DNA of 64,000 nucleotides from Archangium violaceum (GTDB lineage: Bacteria; Myxococcota; Myxococcia; Myxococcales; Myxococcaceae), in assembly GCF_016887565.1 (NCBI RefSeq), contig NZ_CP069396.1:4057001-4121000 (forward strand), written 5' to 3'. The notes under the pieces are model-generated. The model was not told the DNA's origin. It saw nothing but the letters and a program-made list of their open reading frames with translations, and searched no databases. This document shows, piece by piece, positions 17,934 to 29,777 of the stretch. The translations under genes and the position numbers were made by a program. Positions within the stretch are counted from its first letter, which is position 1, and each line of letters begins with the position of its first letter.

Positions 17934-18308
17934 ATGTCGAGCATGAAGCACATCGGAATGACGCTGGCGACGGTGATGATGGGCGGCGTGCTGTTCGTGG
18001 CGGGCGAGGCGGGGGCCTGTGAGGGCCATCACGCCAGGGCCGACGCGCCGCCCGCGGCGGTGGAGCCGGCCAAACAGGAGAAGGCGACCTCGACGGAGGC
18101 GGCTCCGGCGAAGACGGACAAGGCGGGCGAGCTGCACGCGGCGAAGTGTCAGTGCGGCAGCGCGGCGGACTGCACCTGCAAGAAGGGCACGTGCGAGTGC
18201 CCCAAGTGCAAGAAGCGGCACGACGTGGTGCAGCCCCTGGAGGCAGAGGGCCGTGCGCCCGAGGTGCGGAAGGCCCGCCTGGACGCCTCGGCCGGCGTCT
18301 TCATCTGA
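17934..18308 (+). CDS. Exported cysteine-rich, metallothionein-like small protein
   Basis: A 124-residue protein with a signal peptide (MSSMKHIGMTLATVMMGGVLF, cleavage after VAGEAGA). An Ala/Pro/Lys/Thr spacer follows, then a compact cysteine cluster with pattern CxCxxxxxCxCxxxxCxCxxC near residues 72-92. Eight closely spaced Cys-x-Cys and Cys-x-x-Cys cysteines plus His resemble metal-binding metallothionein or heavy-metal-resistance peptides. ATG 17943 is an alternative start. Its 3' end overlaps the convergent methyltransferase gene by 8 bases. Metal binding is inferred from composition alone. Confidence 0.7.
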   Translation: MSSMKHIGMTLATVMMGGVLFVAGEAGACEGHHARADAPPAAVEPAKQEKATSTEAAPAKTDKAGELHAAKCQCGSAADCTCKKGTCECPKCKKRHDVVQPLEAEGRAPEVRKARLDASAGVFI

Positions 18309-19092
18309 CGGCCTTCACCACGAGCAGGGGAGGCAGTCGCAGCCGGGCGAAGCCGGTGAGGCCCGCGGCGGAGAGGGCGTGCTTGAGGTCCTCCTCCTCG
18401 CGAGGGTGGAGGCCGGCCCGGCGCTGAACGAAGGTGGAGGCGCGGCCCGGAGGCATCCAGGTGCTGGCCACGAAGTGTCCGCCGGGGCGCAGCACGCGGT
18501 GCACCTCCAGCAGCAGCTTGCCCAGGTCCGAGATGAAGTGCAGCGAGTGGGCCAGCAGCACCGCCCCCAGCGAGCCATCCTGGAAGGGCAGGTAGGGAGC
18601 CTCGGCGCGCAGGTAGTCCACGCGCACACCGGCCTCATGGCCCTGGTCCACGGCCTCCTCAAGCATGGCCCGGGACACGTCCATGCCCACCACGGGGGGC
18701 ATGTCCGGCTCGCGCGCCAGACGGCGGGCGAAGAGTCCGGTGCCGGTGCCCAGGTCCAGCACGGGGGCCGCGGGTTGCCCCAGCAGGGAGCGGTACAGCA
18801 GGTACTCGCTGTCGCGGTCCAGGGGAGGGGCCGCGAGGGCGCGCTGCAGGGCGGGGCGCACGTAGCGCTCATAGGAGCGGACGATGAGCCGCTGCTCCAT
18901 GCCGCGCTGCGCCAGGGCGGGCGAGACCGCCTCCAGCACCAGGTCGGCCACACCCTCGGTCACCGGGTAGCTGGCATGACACTCGGAGCAGAGCAGCGGG
19001 CCGAAGACGACCTCGGGAGTATCCCGCTCCGGCGCCAGCCCACTACGACGGCAGCGGGGGCAGCGCAGCAGCTGGAGGATGACGCGTTGCAT
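18301..19092 (-). CDS. SAM-dependent methyltransferase with N-terminal zinc-ribbon
   Basis: A 263-residue methyltransferase. Residues 8-45 form a CxxC...CxxC ribbon (LLRCPRCRRSG, LLCSECHASYPV) similar to Trm112/RlmA-type leaders. The Rossmann methyltransferase core has the SAM motif VLDLGTGTGLFARR, the acidic strand-2 end GMDVS and the motif LLEVHRVLRPGGHFVAST. Such proteins methylate rRNA, quinones or small molecules, and the substrate cannot be decided here. ATG 19092 is preferred over the ORF's upstream extension. Its promoter region contains the dispersed palindrome at 19157. Confidence 0.82.
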   Translation of the reverse strand: MQRVILQLLRCPRCRRSGLAPERDTPEVVFGPLLCSECHASYPVTEGVADLVLEAVSPALAQRGMEQRLIVRSYERYVRPALQRALAAPPLDRDSEYLLYRSLLGQPAAPVLDLGTGTGLFARRLAREPDMPPVVGMDVSRAMLEEAVDQGHEAGVRVDYLRAEAPYLPFQDGSLGAVLLAHSLHFISDLGKLLLEVHRVLRPGGHFVASTWMPPGRASTFVQRRAGLHPREEEDLKHALSAAGLTGFARLRLPPLLVVKAVR

Positions 19093-19156
19093 ACCCGTCC
19101 CACGGTAGCGCCGGGCCCTGACATCCACCACCACCAAGCAACGCCCACCAGGCAAC

Positions 19157-19191
19157 ACCCTCTCCCTTCGGGAGAGGGCCGGGGTGAGGGT
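19157..19191. repeat. Dispersed GC palindrome unit
   Basis: One unit of the CCCTCTCCC TTC GGGAGAGGG stem followed by CCGGGGTGAGGG. It lies between the methyltransferase start and the stop of the gene at 19220, so it is at a gene 3' end on the minus strand. Confidence 0.8.
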
Positions 19192-19219
19192 ACCGGTCAC
19201 CGTGCCAGGTGCCCGTGCC

Positions 19220-19843
19220 TCAGGCGCTGGTGTCTTCGGTGGCGACGAGCACGGGCCAGCCGCGGGCCATGGCCTCGCGGAAGAAGCTGGCCAGCTCATG
19301 GCGGGCGCCGTTCACCGCCCCGAGGAAGGGATCGATGAGGGACTCCTCGCCCAGGCTGCGGTTGGGGTTGAGCTCCACGCCATGGCCGCAGCGCTCGCAG
19401 CGGATGGACACGGGCCGAACCAGGGCCACGGGGACGGCGTAGCGCGCGTTGCACTCGCCGCACTTCCAGACGAGGGCGCGCTCACCGGCCTCGCGCCTGG
19501 CCATCGAGTCCAGCTCGTCGGCCAGCCGCAGCAGCGCGGGCAGGTCCTGGGGAGGCTGGGCGAAGACGGCGCAGGGGCCGAAGCCGGAGCCGGGGCTGCC
19601 CAGGTTGGGCGGCCGGTCGCCCTGGAGCAGGGCGCGCAGCCGGTCCTTGGCCTTCACGTCCCGGAACTCGGCGCTCGCCAGGGCGCGCTCCACCGCTTCC
19701 TGCATCGGCGGCAGCTCCGGTTCGAGCCGCTCGTCCGAGGGCAGTGCTTGAGGATGGGCCACCACGCGGTGGCCAGGGATTGCGACAAATCGGAAACCCA
19801 CGATGGCTCCAAATCGCACCGCGCCGTCTTCGGTGCAAGACAC
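19220..19843 (-). CDS. Uncharacterised protein with C-terminal zinc ribbon
   Basis: Not recognised as a named family. About 207 residues start at GTG 19843. The N-terminal half is helical (ELPPMQEAVERALASAEFRDVKAKDRLRALL in pieces). A CxxC...CxxC ribbon (KCGECNARYAV, IRCERCGHGV) sits near residues 133-163. The last 40 residues are helical with GARHELASFFREAMARGWPVLV. The ribbon suggests a structural zinc or a nucleic-acid or protein contact. It is co-directional with nadA, 60 bases downstream of nadA's stop, and could be read through from it. Confidence 0.68.
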   Translation of the reverse strand: MSCTEDGAVRFGAIVGFRFVAIPGHRVVAHPQALPSDERLEPELPPMQEAVERALASAEFRDVKAKDRLRALLQGDRPPNLGSPGSGFGPCAVFAQPPQDLPALLRLADELDSMARREAGERALVWKCGECNARYAVPVALVRPVSIRCERCGHGVELNPNRSLGEESLIDPFLGAVNGARHELASFFREAMARGWPVLVATEDTSA

Positions 19844-19903
19844 GAATACGGCGCTGCGGCGGAATTGCCGCTCTCGCGACAGACGGCGCGGCGCGTCAAT
19901 GAC

Positions 19904-20836
19904 TCACTGTGACCATTCGAGCATCCGCTGCAGCGGCGCGAGCGCGGCGGACTGCAAATCCTCCGGCAGCGTCAGCTCCGGCGTCCGGTCCCTCATACAC
20001 CGATACAGCTTCTCCATCGTGTTGAGTCGCATGTACGGGCACTCGTTGCACGAGCAACCGTTGTCCGGCGGGGCGGGGATGAAGTGCTTGTCCGGGGCGC
20101 CCTTCTGCATCTGGTGGAGGATGCCGGCCTCGGTCACCACGATGAACTCCCGCTTGGGGCTCTTGAGCACGTAGTCCAGCAGCCCCTTGGTGGAGCCGAT
20201 GTAGTCGGCGTGCCGCAGCACGGCCTCCTCGCACTCGGGGTGGGCGACCACTTCGGCCTCCGGGTGCTGCACCTTGAGCTGCACCAGGCGCTTCTCGCTG
20301 AAGATTTCGTGGACGATGCAGCTGCCCGGCCACAGCACCATGTCGCGGCCAGTCTGTTTCACCACGTAGCGGCCCAGGTGCTGGTCGGGGGCGAAGAGGA
20401 TGCGCCTGTCCTTGGGGATCTGGTTGACGATCTTCACGGCGTTGGAGGACGTGCAGATGACGTCGCTCATCGCCTTCACGGCGGCCGAGCTGTTGACGTA
20501 GCTCACCACGAAGTGGTCCGGGTGCTTCTCCTTGAAGGCCCGGAAGGCCCCGGGTGGGCAGCGGTCCGACAGCGAACAGCCCGCCTTCAGGTCCGGCAGG
20601 AGCACCTGGCGGGTAGGGTTGAGGATCTTCGCCGTCTCCGCCATGAAGTGGACACCGCAGAAGACGATGACGTCCGCCTTCGTCCTGGCCGCGGCCTGGG
20701 CGAGCGCCAGGCTGTCGCCGACGAAGTCCGCCACGTCCTGGATCTCACTCTCCTGGTAGTAGTGAGCGAGGATGACGGCGTTGAGTTTCCGCTTCAGTTC
20801 CTGGATTTCCCGCTCGTAGTCCACTTCGGCGCCCAT
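19904..20836 (-). CDS. nadA: Quinolinate synthase NadA
   Basis: NadA condenses iminoaspartate with dihydroxyacetone phosphate to quinolinate in de novo NAD synthesis, using a [4Fe-4S] cluster. The 310 residues contain [19 protein letters not shown] in the first domain, the three cluster-cysteine contexts ([28 protein letters not shown]) and the [10 protein letters not shown] segment. ATG 20836 follows an AAGGAG site by 5 bases. The in-frame ATG at 20857 has no comparable site. No nadB or nadC lies nearby. About 373 bases separate it from the divergent PilZ operon. Confidence 0.96.
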   Translation of the reverse strand: MGAEVDYEREIQELKRKLNAVILAHYYQESEIQDVADFVGDSLALAQAAARTKADVIVFCGVHFMAETAKILNPTRQVLLPDLKAGCSLSDRCPPGAFRAFKEKHPDHFVVSYVNSSAAVKAMSDVICTSSNAVKIVNQIPKDRRILFAPDQHLGRYVVKQTGRDMVLWPGSCIVHEIFSEKRLVQLKVQHPEAEVVAHPECEEAVLRHADYIGSTKGLLDYVLKSPKREFIVVTEAGILHQMQKGAPDKHFIPAPPDNGCSCNECPYMRLNTMEKLYRCMRDRTPELTLPEDLQSAALAPLQRMLEWSQ

Positions 20837-21209
20837 CACGTCTCCTTCCCGGTTCATTTAACCGGGGGCTGGAAGGCGGGCCAAGGACGAATCCCCGGTT
20901 CCTTCGGGGCGAGGCCCCTCGGGGCACCCAGGCAGGGGAGCGGTACCCCGGTCCATTGGAGCCACTGTCGGTGTTCCAACGGCCACTTGACGCCACCCGT
21001 GCCAGGAACCGCTAAGATATTCCCAGGACCGTACTGCCGCGGTTGAAGCCCCCCTCCCCCCTGGTGTCCTGGATGCTGGACGTTGGCAAAGGCTGTCTCG
21101 CGTCACGAGTGGAGCGGCGAGGGTCGGTACGGGCGTATGGGCCGTATCCAGAAGAGCGAGCGATCGGTGCCGACTTCGGGTGAACGGCCTGCCTGCTGAG
21201 GAGGGGTCC
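20837..21209. promoter_or_regulatory. Divergent intergenic control region, nadA / PilZ operon
   Basis: A gene-free stretch between divergent operons. On the plus strand a candidate housekeeping promoter reads TTGACG at 20987-20992 and TAAGAT at 21013-21018. The spacing of 20 bases is longer than the ideal 17, so this is weak. It would give the PilZ operon a leader of about 180 bases. A GAGGAGG ribosome site lies just before ATG 21210. No NadR or NiaR-type operator was recognised near nadA. Confidence 0.35.
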
Positions 21210-23624
21210 ATGAGTGTCCCGATGCGAGACGTCCTGGTGGTGCACCCGAACGCGGGCAGGAGGGCCGCGCTCGCCTCCGCGCTCCCCTCCCACCGCGTGG
21301 TGGCGGTGGAGTCCAAGGTGGAGGCGGCGTTGCGGATGGTGAACGTCGCTCCGGCGTTGATCATCGCGCCTCCGGATGATGCCCGGCATTTCCTGCGGGA
21401 GGTGGACCGGTCCGCGCCCGACGCGGTGCGTGTCTTCATCTGCTCGCAGACGGATCCGGCGGGCCTGGAGGAGCTCATGCAGAGCGCCGCCGAGGGCCAC
21501 GTCTTCAGCATCCTCGACGACACGCTGGCGGGGCCGGAGCTGGGTCGGACCATCTCCCACCTCCTGCAGTACCGCGGATGCGCCAGCGTCACGCTCTCCA
21601 CGCCGTACTCCGTCCGCTTCGGGCTGCACGGGCAGACGTACCAGGCCCGGTGCCTGGAGATGGGCAACTTCGGGGCCACGTTGCAGCTGCCCATCGAGGT
21701 TCCCATCACGGCGGTGCCCCCGGGCACGGCGTTGCAGGACGTGTTCATCGAGCGCGAGGGGCAGCTCATCTTCCGGGCGGCGTGGGCGCACGTGCAGCGG
21801 GCCCAGCCGGTGCGGGAATTGGACGTGGTGCCCCACCTGCGGCTGGGCATCTCCTGGAGCACGGCGATGTACCAGCCGCCCCAGGCCCCCTCGATGACGA
21901 CGGCCGAGCCCTCCGAGGTGGTCTCCACCCTGCGCAAGGCCCTGCGGCGGGAGATCGGCCTGTGGCTGCAGATGGCGGACAACCACTCCATCCAGATCCG
22001 CCTGGAGTCCCCCTCCATCGACGTGGTGGACGACATCGCCATCCTGCGCGGCCAGGGCACCTCGCTCTTGCCGGGCACGGTGGGGGACGTGGTGCACCTG
22101 TCCTTCGAGATGGGCGGACAGAGCTACTCCGGCGTGGGGAGCCTGCTGGACATCTCCCCGGACGGCAAGACGATGGTGCGCATCCCGCGCAGCCTCACGC
22201 TGCGCAACTGGCGCACCCTGCCGCGCTTCAAGCCCGGGCCCAATCACCGCTTCCTGCTCTCCTTCAAGGCGCCGGTGACGGGGCAGCTCACCACCCGGGC
22301 GGTGCTCGACCTGAGCGCCGGTGGCCTGTCCTTCCCCTTCGACGCCTCGTGCGAGATCCTCCCGGCGGGCCTTCAGTTCGATGCCTCGCTGCTGCTGCCA
22401 GACGGCTCCGAGGCGGAGTGCCAGCTGGAGATCCGCTCCATCCAGATGCTGCGCACGCCCAGCCCGGATGGACAGCTGCGCCCCTTCCGCGCCGGCGTCC
22501 GCTTCTCCCGGCTCCCGGAGCACGCGCGCCGCAGCATCCTCGATGCCTTCGTCACCGCGCGCTGTCCCTCGGCCATCAATGGCGGTCACGTACCCTTCCA
22601 GGAGCTGTGGGACCTGATGGAGGCGGCCCGCTACCGCTTCCACCCGGACTACCCCTTCAACTCGAGCAAGGACGTGGAGCTGTTGGAGGACGCCCATCGC
22701 AAGCTGTACATCCCCGGGGAGCTCGGCCGTTCCATCGTCTTCCGGGAGGGGCAACGGGCCATCGGGCACCTGGCGGGCCTGCGCAGCCACTCGCGCACCT
22801 GGCTGCTCCAGCAGCTGTGCGTGCTCCCCGGCTTCCACCGCAACCAGTGGGTCTCCTACGAGCTGAGCACCACGCTCGTCGAGTTCGGCGAGGCGCTCGA
22901 GGACATCGAGTTCATCCGCTACACGTGGCGCCGGGACAACCGCTGGCCCAACCGCTTCGGCAGCTGGTTGGCCCGCGTCATGGACAGCCCGGGGCTCAGC
23001 CTGTTGCGGCACTACAACTACATGCGCCTGCCCCTGGCCACCGAGCGTCAGCGGCCCGCGGGGTTGCTGCCGGTGCGCGAGTCCACGCACGCCGACCGCG
23101 TCTGGCTGGAGAACCACCTGCGCGCCCGCGGCGAGTGGGTGCGGGTGCTGGGCGAGGACCTGGAGGCGGACCGCCTGGAACTGGACGCGCTCGGGGAGCG
23201 TTTCCACCAGCACGGGTTGTATCGCCACCGGCGCATGTTCGTCGTCGATGGGGAGGATGGCCCGCTGGCCCTCGCGCTCGCGGAGGAGGGCACTCCCGGG
23301 CTCAGCCTCATCGAGGCCACCAACGCCTTCTGGCTGGTGGTGCCCGAGCGCTCCCACCCCCGGGCCCGTCTGGCCGTCCAGTCGCTCACCGAGCGCTGCG
23401 TGGAGCATGCGCGTGAGCGCGGTCGTCCATCCGCGCTCGGCTTCGTCGACGGGGAGGATGTCGAGGTGCTCCTGGAAGCCGGGTTCACGGACCTCGGTCG
23501 CTTCTCCGAGTGGATCTTCCACCGTTCGTTGATCCGCAGGTGGTGTGAGCTGTGGAAGTCCGTTTTCGAGCGGTTCGTGCGAGAATCGGACGTGGATGTG
23601 ATGGCCGGAGTGGAGGACCCCTGA
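21210..23624 (+). CDS. PilZ multidomain protein with receiver-like N-terminus and acyltransferase-like C-terminus
   Basis: An 804-residue protein. Residues 1-120 look like a degenerate receiver domain (DVLVVHPNAGRRAALASAL, VRVFICSQ). Two PilZ-like stretches follow. The second, at about residues 330-420, has the c-di-GMP signature RTLPR (R335 and R339) and D367-LSAGG. The first has DISPDG but no clear RxxxR. The C-terminal 350 residues resemble a GNAT/FemX-type acyltransferase fold (FHPDYPFNS, HGLYRHRRMFVV, ERGRPSALGFVD). ATG 21210 has a GAGGAGG site. It overlaps the methyltransferase by one base (TGATG), so the two are coupled. It is probably a c-di-GMP-controlled enzyme or effector, and the acylated target is unknown. 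Confidence 0.82.
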   Translation: MSVPMRDVLVVHPNAGRRAALASALPSHRVVAVESKVEAALRMVNVAPALIIAPPDDARHFLREVDRSAPDAVRVFICSQTDPAGLEELMQSAAEGHVFSILDDTLAGPELGRTISHLLQYRGCASVTLSTPYSVRFGLHGQTYQARCLEMGNFGATLQLPIEVPITAVPPGTALQDVFIEREGQLIFRAAWAHVQRAQPVRELDVVPHLRLGISWSTAMYQPPQAPSMTTAEPSEVVSTLRKALRREIGLWLQMADNHSIQIRLESPSIDVVDDIAILRGQGTSLLPGTVGDVVHLSFEMGGQSYSGVGSLLDISPDGKTMVRIPRSLTLRNWRTLPRFKPGPNHRFLLSFKAPVTGQLTTRAVLDLSAGGLSFPFDASCEILPAGLQFDASLLLPDGSEAECQLEIRSIQMLRTPSPDGQLRPFRAGVRFSRLPEHARRSILDAFVTARCPSAINGGHVPFQELWDLMEAARYRFHPDYPFNSSKDVELLEDAHRKLYIPGELGRSIVFREGQRAIGHLAGLRSHSRTWLLQQLCVLPGFHRNQWVSYELSTTLVEFGEALEDIEFIRYTWRRDNRWPNRFGSWLARVMDSPGLSLLRHYNYMRLPLATERQRPAGLLPVRESTHADRVWLENHLRARGEWVRVLGEDLEADRLELDALGERFHQHGLYRHRRMFVVDGEDGPLALALAEEGTPGLSLIEATNAFWLVVPERSHPRARLAVQSLTERCVEHARERGRPSALGFVDGEDVEVLLEAGFTDLGRFSEWIFHRSLIRRWCELWKSVFERFVRESDVDVMAGVEDP

Positions 23625-24408
23625 TGTACATCATGGAGTCGGAGGACGAGACGCGGCGGCTGATCGTCCAGGAGCAGTCGGACGAGGCCCTCCAGAAGCT
23701 GCTGCGCGCGGGGCTCCGGCCCGGAGATCGTGTGCTCGACGCGGGATGCGGCCCGGGCTTCATCTCGGGGATGATCGCGGACCTGGTGGGGCCCACGGGA
23801 CACGTGACGGGGATCGACATCAACCCCGATCGGCTGGCGGAGGCCTCGCGGCTCAACGCCCAGCGGAGCCACACGCGCTTCCTCAAGGGAGACGTGCGCA
23901 CCATTGAGCTGCCGGATGGGGCGTTCGACTTCACCTGGTGCCAGTTCGTGCTGGAGTACCTGCCGGATCGCCGCCCGGCGCTGGCGGAGCTGATCCGCGT
24001 GACGCGGCCGGGCGGGCGCCTGGTGCTCTCGGAGATCGACGGCTTCGGCCTGGGCAACTGGCCCTTCCCGCCTGCTCTCCAGGAGAGCTGCAAGACGTTC
24101 ATCGACGCGCTGAGTCAAACGGGCTTCGACTTCTATGTCGGGCGCAAGCTCTTCACGGAGCTGCGGCAGGCCGGTTTGGTGGACCTGCGGGTGCATCTGC
24201 TGCCACAGTATGTGGTCGCGGGTGCGGCGGACTCGCGCATGATTCAGGATTGGGAAATCCGCTTCGCGGCGCTCGAGCCGGTGGTGGCACCGGCCTTCGC
24301 CAACCGTGAGGCCTACCAGCGGCATTGTCGCGACTACCTGCGGATGCTGATGGAGCCGGACACGCTGAAGTTCGCGGTCCGGCTGGTGACCGAGGGACGA
24401 AGACCTTG

Positions 24409-24409
<1 letters not shown>
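23624..24409 (+). CDS. Class I SAM-dependent methyltransferase
   Basis: A 261-residue methyltransferase of the UbiE/COQ5-like group. SAM motif I is VLDAGCGPGFISG near residue 40, followed by GIDINPDRLAEA, the aspartate-containing GDVRTIELPDGAFDFTWC and LIRVTRPGGRLVLSEIDG. It starts at ATG 23624 inside the stop codon of the PilZ gene, and its own stop overlaps the start of the histidine kinase gene (TGATG again). Tight coupling of all three implies stoichiometric production in one signalling unit. It could modify a receptor, a lipid or a small signal. Confidence 0.88.
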
Positions 24410-27324
<2,915 letters not shown>

Positions 27325-27366
27325 AGTGTCCGACGAGTCCATGGACATGCTCGGGTTGAGCATGCA

Positions 27367-27401
27367 CCCTCTCCCTCTGGGAGAGGGCGGGGGGTGAGGG
27401 T
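27367..27401. repeat. Dispersed GC palindrome unit
   Basis: CCCTCTCCC TCT GGGAGAGGG followed by CGGGGGGTGAGGG, 40 bases after the histidine kinase stop. It probably forms a hairpin at the operon's 3' end. Confidence 0.8.
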
Positions 27402-27444
27402 AGGTGGTCCCCGGACTTCGTGGACCCGCCACCGGGAGACGCAG

Positions 27445-28077
27445 GTGAAGAAACCCGAGACGAAGAAGGCGAAGAAGACGCCGTTGCCGAAGAAGAAGAC
27501 GCCCGTGGAGGAGACGCCAATCATCTCCTTCGCGAAGCGGGGCGAGTGGTCGGTCTGGCTGGCGTCGAACCACACATCATCGCGCGGCGTGTGGCTGAAA
27601 CTCGCCAAGAAGGCGTCCGGGGTGGCGTCGGTGACCTATGCGGAGGCGGTCGAGGTGGGGCTCGCGTGGGGGTGGATCGACGGCCAGAGGAGGAGCCATG
27701 ACGACACGGCGTTTCTCCAGAAGTTCACGCCGCGCGGCCCCCGGAGCATCTGGTCCAAGATCAACCGCGAGAAGGCGCTGGCGCTCATCGCGGCGGGCGA
27801 GATGAAGCCGGCGGGACTGGCGGAGGTCGAGCGCGCGAAGCGGGACGGACGCTGGGACGCGGCCTATGACTCACCGAGTCGTGCCAGCGTGCCCGAGGAC
27901 CTGGCGGCCGCCCTCGCCGCGAACCCCCGTGCGGCCGAGTTCTTCGCCACACTGAACGCGACGAACCGCTACGCGGTGCTGTTCCGGCTCCAGACCGTGA
28001 AGAAGGCCGAGACCCGGGCCAGACGCATCGCGCTCTACGTCGAGATGCTCGCCCGTCACGAGAAGCTGCATCCCTGA
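27445..28077 (+). CDS. YdeI/OmpD-associated family protein
   Basis: A 210-residue protein with a Lys-rich leader (VKKPETKKAKKTPLPKKK), then the YdeI/OmpD-associated ('bacteriocin-protection') fold. It has FAKRGEWSVWLASNH, the conserved TYAEAVEVGLAWGWIDGQ motif, FTPRGPRSIWSKINREKAL and a C-terminal YdeI helix ending RIALYVEMLARHEKLHP. GTG 27445 follows a GGGAG site. Members are cytoplasmic, and their reported link to bacteriocin or antimicrobial tolerance is not mechanistically settled. It is a single gene. Confidence 0.83.
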   Translation: MKKPETKKAKKTPLPKKKTPVEETPIISFAKRGEWSVWLASNHTSSRGVWLKLAKKASGVASVTYAEAVEVGLAWGWIDGQRRSHDDTAFLQKFTPRGPRSIWSKINREKALALIAAGEMKPAGLAEVERAKRDGRWDAAYDSPSRASVPEDLAAALAANPRAAEFFATLNATNRYAVLFRLQTVKKAETRARRIALYVEMLARHEKLHP

Positions 28078-28218
28078 TACGGGGGGGCCGGCAACCCATC
28101 CAGCCGGACCGGCGCACGGAGGGTCGGTTGCCGCTCAGACCCTTCTGACAGGTGAGGTGGGGTTCTGCTACAACCGGGAGCCTTTTTTCTCTCCCCCCAC
28201 CCGCGAGGAAACCCGCGC

Positions 28219-29622
28219 ATGGCCCAGAGCACTGCCTCTGCCCCGACCGAGACCCGAGGTCACCCGAAGGGACTCTACCTGCTGTTCACCACCGAGATGT
28301 GGGAGCGCATGAGCTATTACGGCATGCGCGCCCTGCTCGTGCTGTACATGGTGAGCGCCTCCGACAAGCACGGCTTCGGCTGGTCCCAGTCCAAGGCGCT
28401 GGAGATCTACGGCATCTACACGGGCCTGGTGTACCTGACGCCGGTGGTGGGCGGTTTCCTGGCGGACCGCTACCTGGGGCAGCGGCTGTCGGTGGTCATC
28501 GGCGGCATCCTGATGATGCTGGGCCAGTTCGTGCTGGCGATGCCCGGCACGGTGGAGGCGCTCTTCTACGCGGGCCTGGGCCTGCTGGTGGTGGGCAACG
28601 GCTTCTTCAAGGCGAACATCTCCACCATGGTGGGCGGGCTGTACGCGCCCGGTGACGCGCGCCGCGACGGTGCCTTCACCATCTTCTACATGGGCATCAA
28701 CCTGGGAGCGCTGCTGGCCTCGGCGGTGTGCGGCACGCTGGGTGAGAAGTTCGGCTGGACGTGGGGCTTCGGCTCCGCGGGCGTGGGCATGGGGCTCGGC
28801 GTGGTCATCTTCCTGGCCTTCGCCAACCGCCTGCTGGGCGACGTGGGCAAGGCGCCCAAGAAGGTGGAGAGCAAGACGGGAGCGCCGGCGGTGTCCTCGG
28901 CGGCCCTGACGCGCGAGGAGAAGGACCGCATCGTGGTCATCTTCGTGCTGGCGCTCTTCGTCGTCTTCTTCTGGGCGGCCTTCGAGCAGGCCGGTGGCCT
29001 GATGAACCTCTACACGGACGCGAAGGTGGACCGGAGCGTGTTCGGCTGGGAGGTGCCCACCACCTGGTTCCAGGCCGTGAACCCCATCTTCATCCTCCTG
29101 CTGGGTCCCATCTTCGCGGAGCTGTGGACGGGGCTGGGGCGGCGGAGCAAGGACCCCTCGATTCCGGCGAAGATGGCGATGGGCCTGCTGCTGGTGTCGT
29201 TCGGCTTCGTGTTCATGCTGGGGGCGTCCAAGCAGAGCGATGCGTCGGGCAAGGCGGCGCTGTTCTGGGTGGTGGCGGCCTACTTCTTCCACACGGCGGG
29301 CGAGCTGTGCCTGTCGCCGGTGGGCCTCTCGATGGTGACGAAGCTGGCGCCGGTGAAGTACGCCTCGGCGCTGATGGGTGTGTGGTTCGTCGCGAACGCG
29401 GTGGCCAACTACCTGGCGGGCCTCATCGGCGGCTACGCGGAGAAGATGGGCGAGTTCGATCTGTTCCTCGCCATCACCGTGGCCACGGCGGCGGCGGGTG
29501 GAGTGCTGCTGGCGATCGCGCCGATGCTGAAGCGGATGATGCACGGTGCGGACGAGGCCAGGCCCGCGGTGGCGCAGCCGGCCACGGGGGCGGAGTCGAA
29601 GCCGGGCATCCAGGCGGCCTAG
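28219..29622 (+). CDS. POT-family proton-coupled oligopeptide transporter
   Basis: A 467-residue MFS transporter of the POT/PTR2 family, importing di- and tripeptides with protons. The first helix carries the ExxERxxYYGMRALL signature (TEMWERMSYYGMRALLVLYM). The second family motif is near FYMGINLGAL, with GFFKANIST before it. About 12 to 14 hydrophobic helices are visible, with a charged cytoplasmic linker near residues 215-235. Its 3' end meets the palindrome at 29657 and a strong hairpin terminator at 29708. It is convergent with a second POT gene. Confidence 0.93.
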   Translation: MAQSTASAPTETRGHPKGLYLLFTTEMWERMSYYGMRALLVLYMVSASDKHGFGWSQSKALEIYGIYTGLVYLTPVVGGFLADRYLGQRLSVVIGGILMMLGQFVLAMPGTVEALFYAGLGLLVVGNGFFKANISTMVGGLYAPGDARRDGAFTIFYMGINLGALLASAVCGTLGEKFGWTWGFGSAGVGMGLGVVIFLAFANRLLGDVGKAPKKVESKTGAPAVSSAALTREEKDRIVVIFVLALFVVFFWAAFEQAGGLMNLYTDAKVDRSVFGWEVPTTWFQAVNPIFILLLGPIFAELWTGLGRRSKDPSIPAKMAMGLLLVSFGFVFMLGASKQSDASGKAALFWVVAAYFFHTAGELCLSPVGLSMVTKLAPVKYASALMGVWFVANAVANYLAGLIGGYAEKMGEFDLFLAITVATAAAGGVLLAIAPMLKRMMHGADEARPAVAQPATGAESKPGIQAA

Positions 29623-29656
29623 CTGCCCCTGGAACCCCGTCCCTCTGGAACCCCCC

Positions 29657-29691
29657 TCCCTCTCCCTCCGGGAGAGGGTCGGGGTGAGGGT
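29657..29691. repeat. Dispersed GC palindrome unit
   Basis: CCCTCTCCC TCC GGGAGAGGG followed by TCGGGGTGAGGG, 35 bases after the POT transporter stop. It is the fourth locus of this family in the window. Confidence 0.8.
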
Positions 29692-29707
29692 AGTGAGTTC
29701 CAATGAG

Positions 29708-29742
29708 AAGGGCCCCGTGCGGAATCGCGCGGGGCCCTTTTC
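29708..29742 (+). terminator. Rho-independent terminator
   Basis: A 14-pair near-perfect stem, AAGGGCCCCGTGCG / CGCGCGGGGCCCTT around a short GAAT loop, is followed by TTTTCTTTT. It sits between two convergent POT genes and could serve both strands because the stem starts with AA. Confidence 0.85.
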
Positions 29743-29777
29743 TTTTACGAGCAGGTATCGATGAGGGGAGCCGCGAC

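Noticed and set aside
21012..23522. Minus-strand ORF opposite the PilZ gene
   Set aside because: The plus strand has PilZ motifs, a ribosome site and coupling; the mirror has none.
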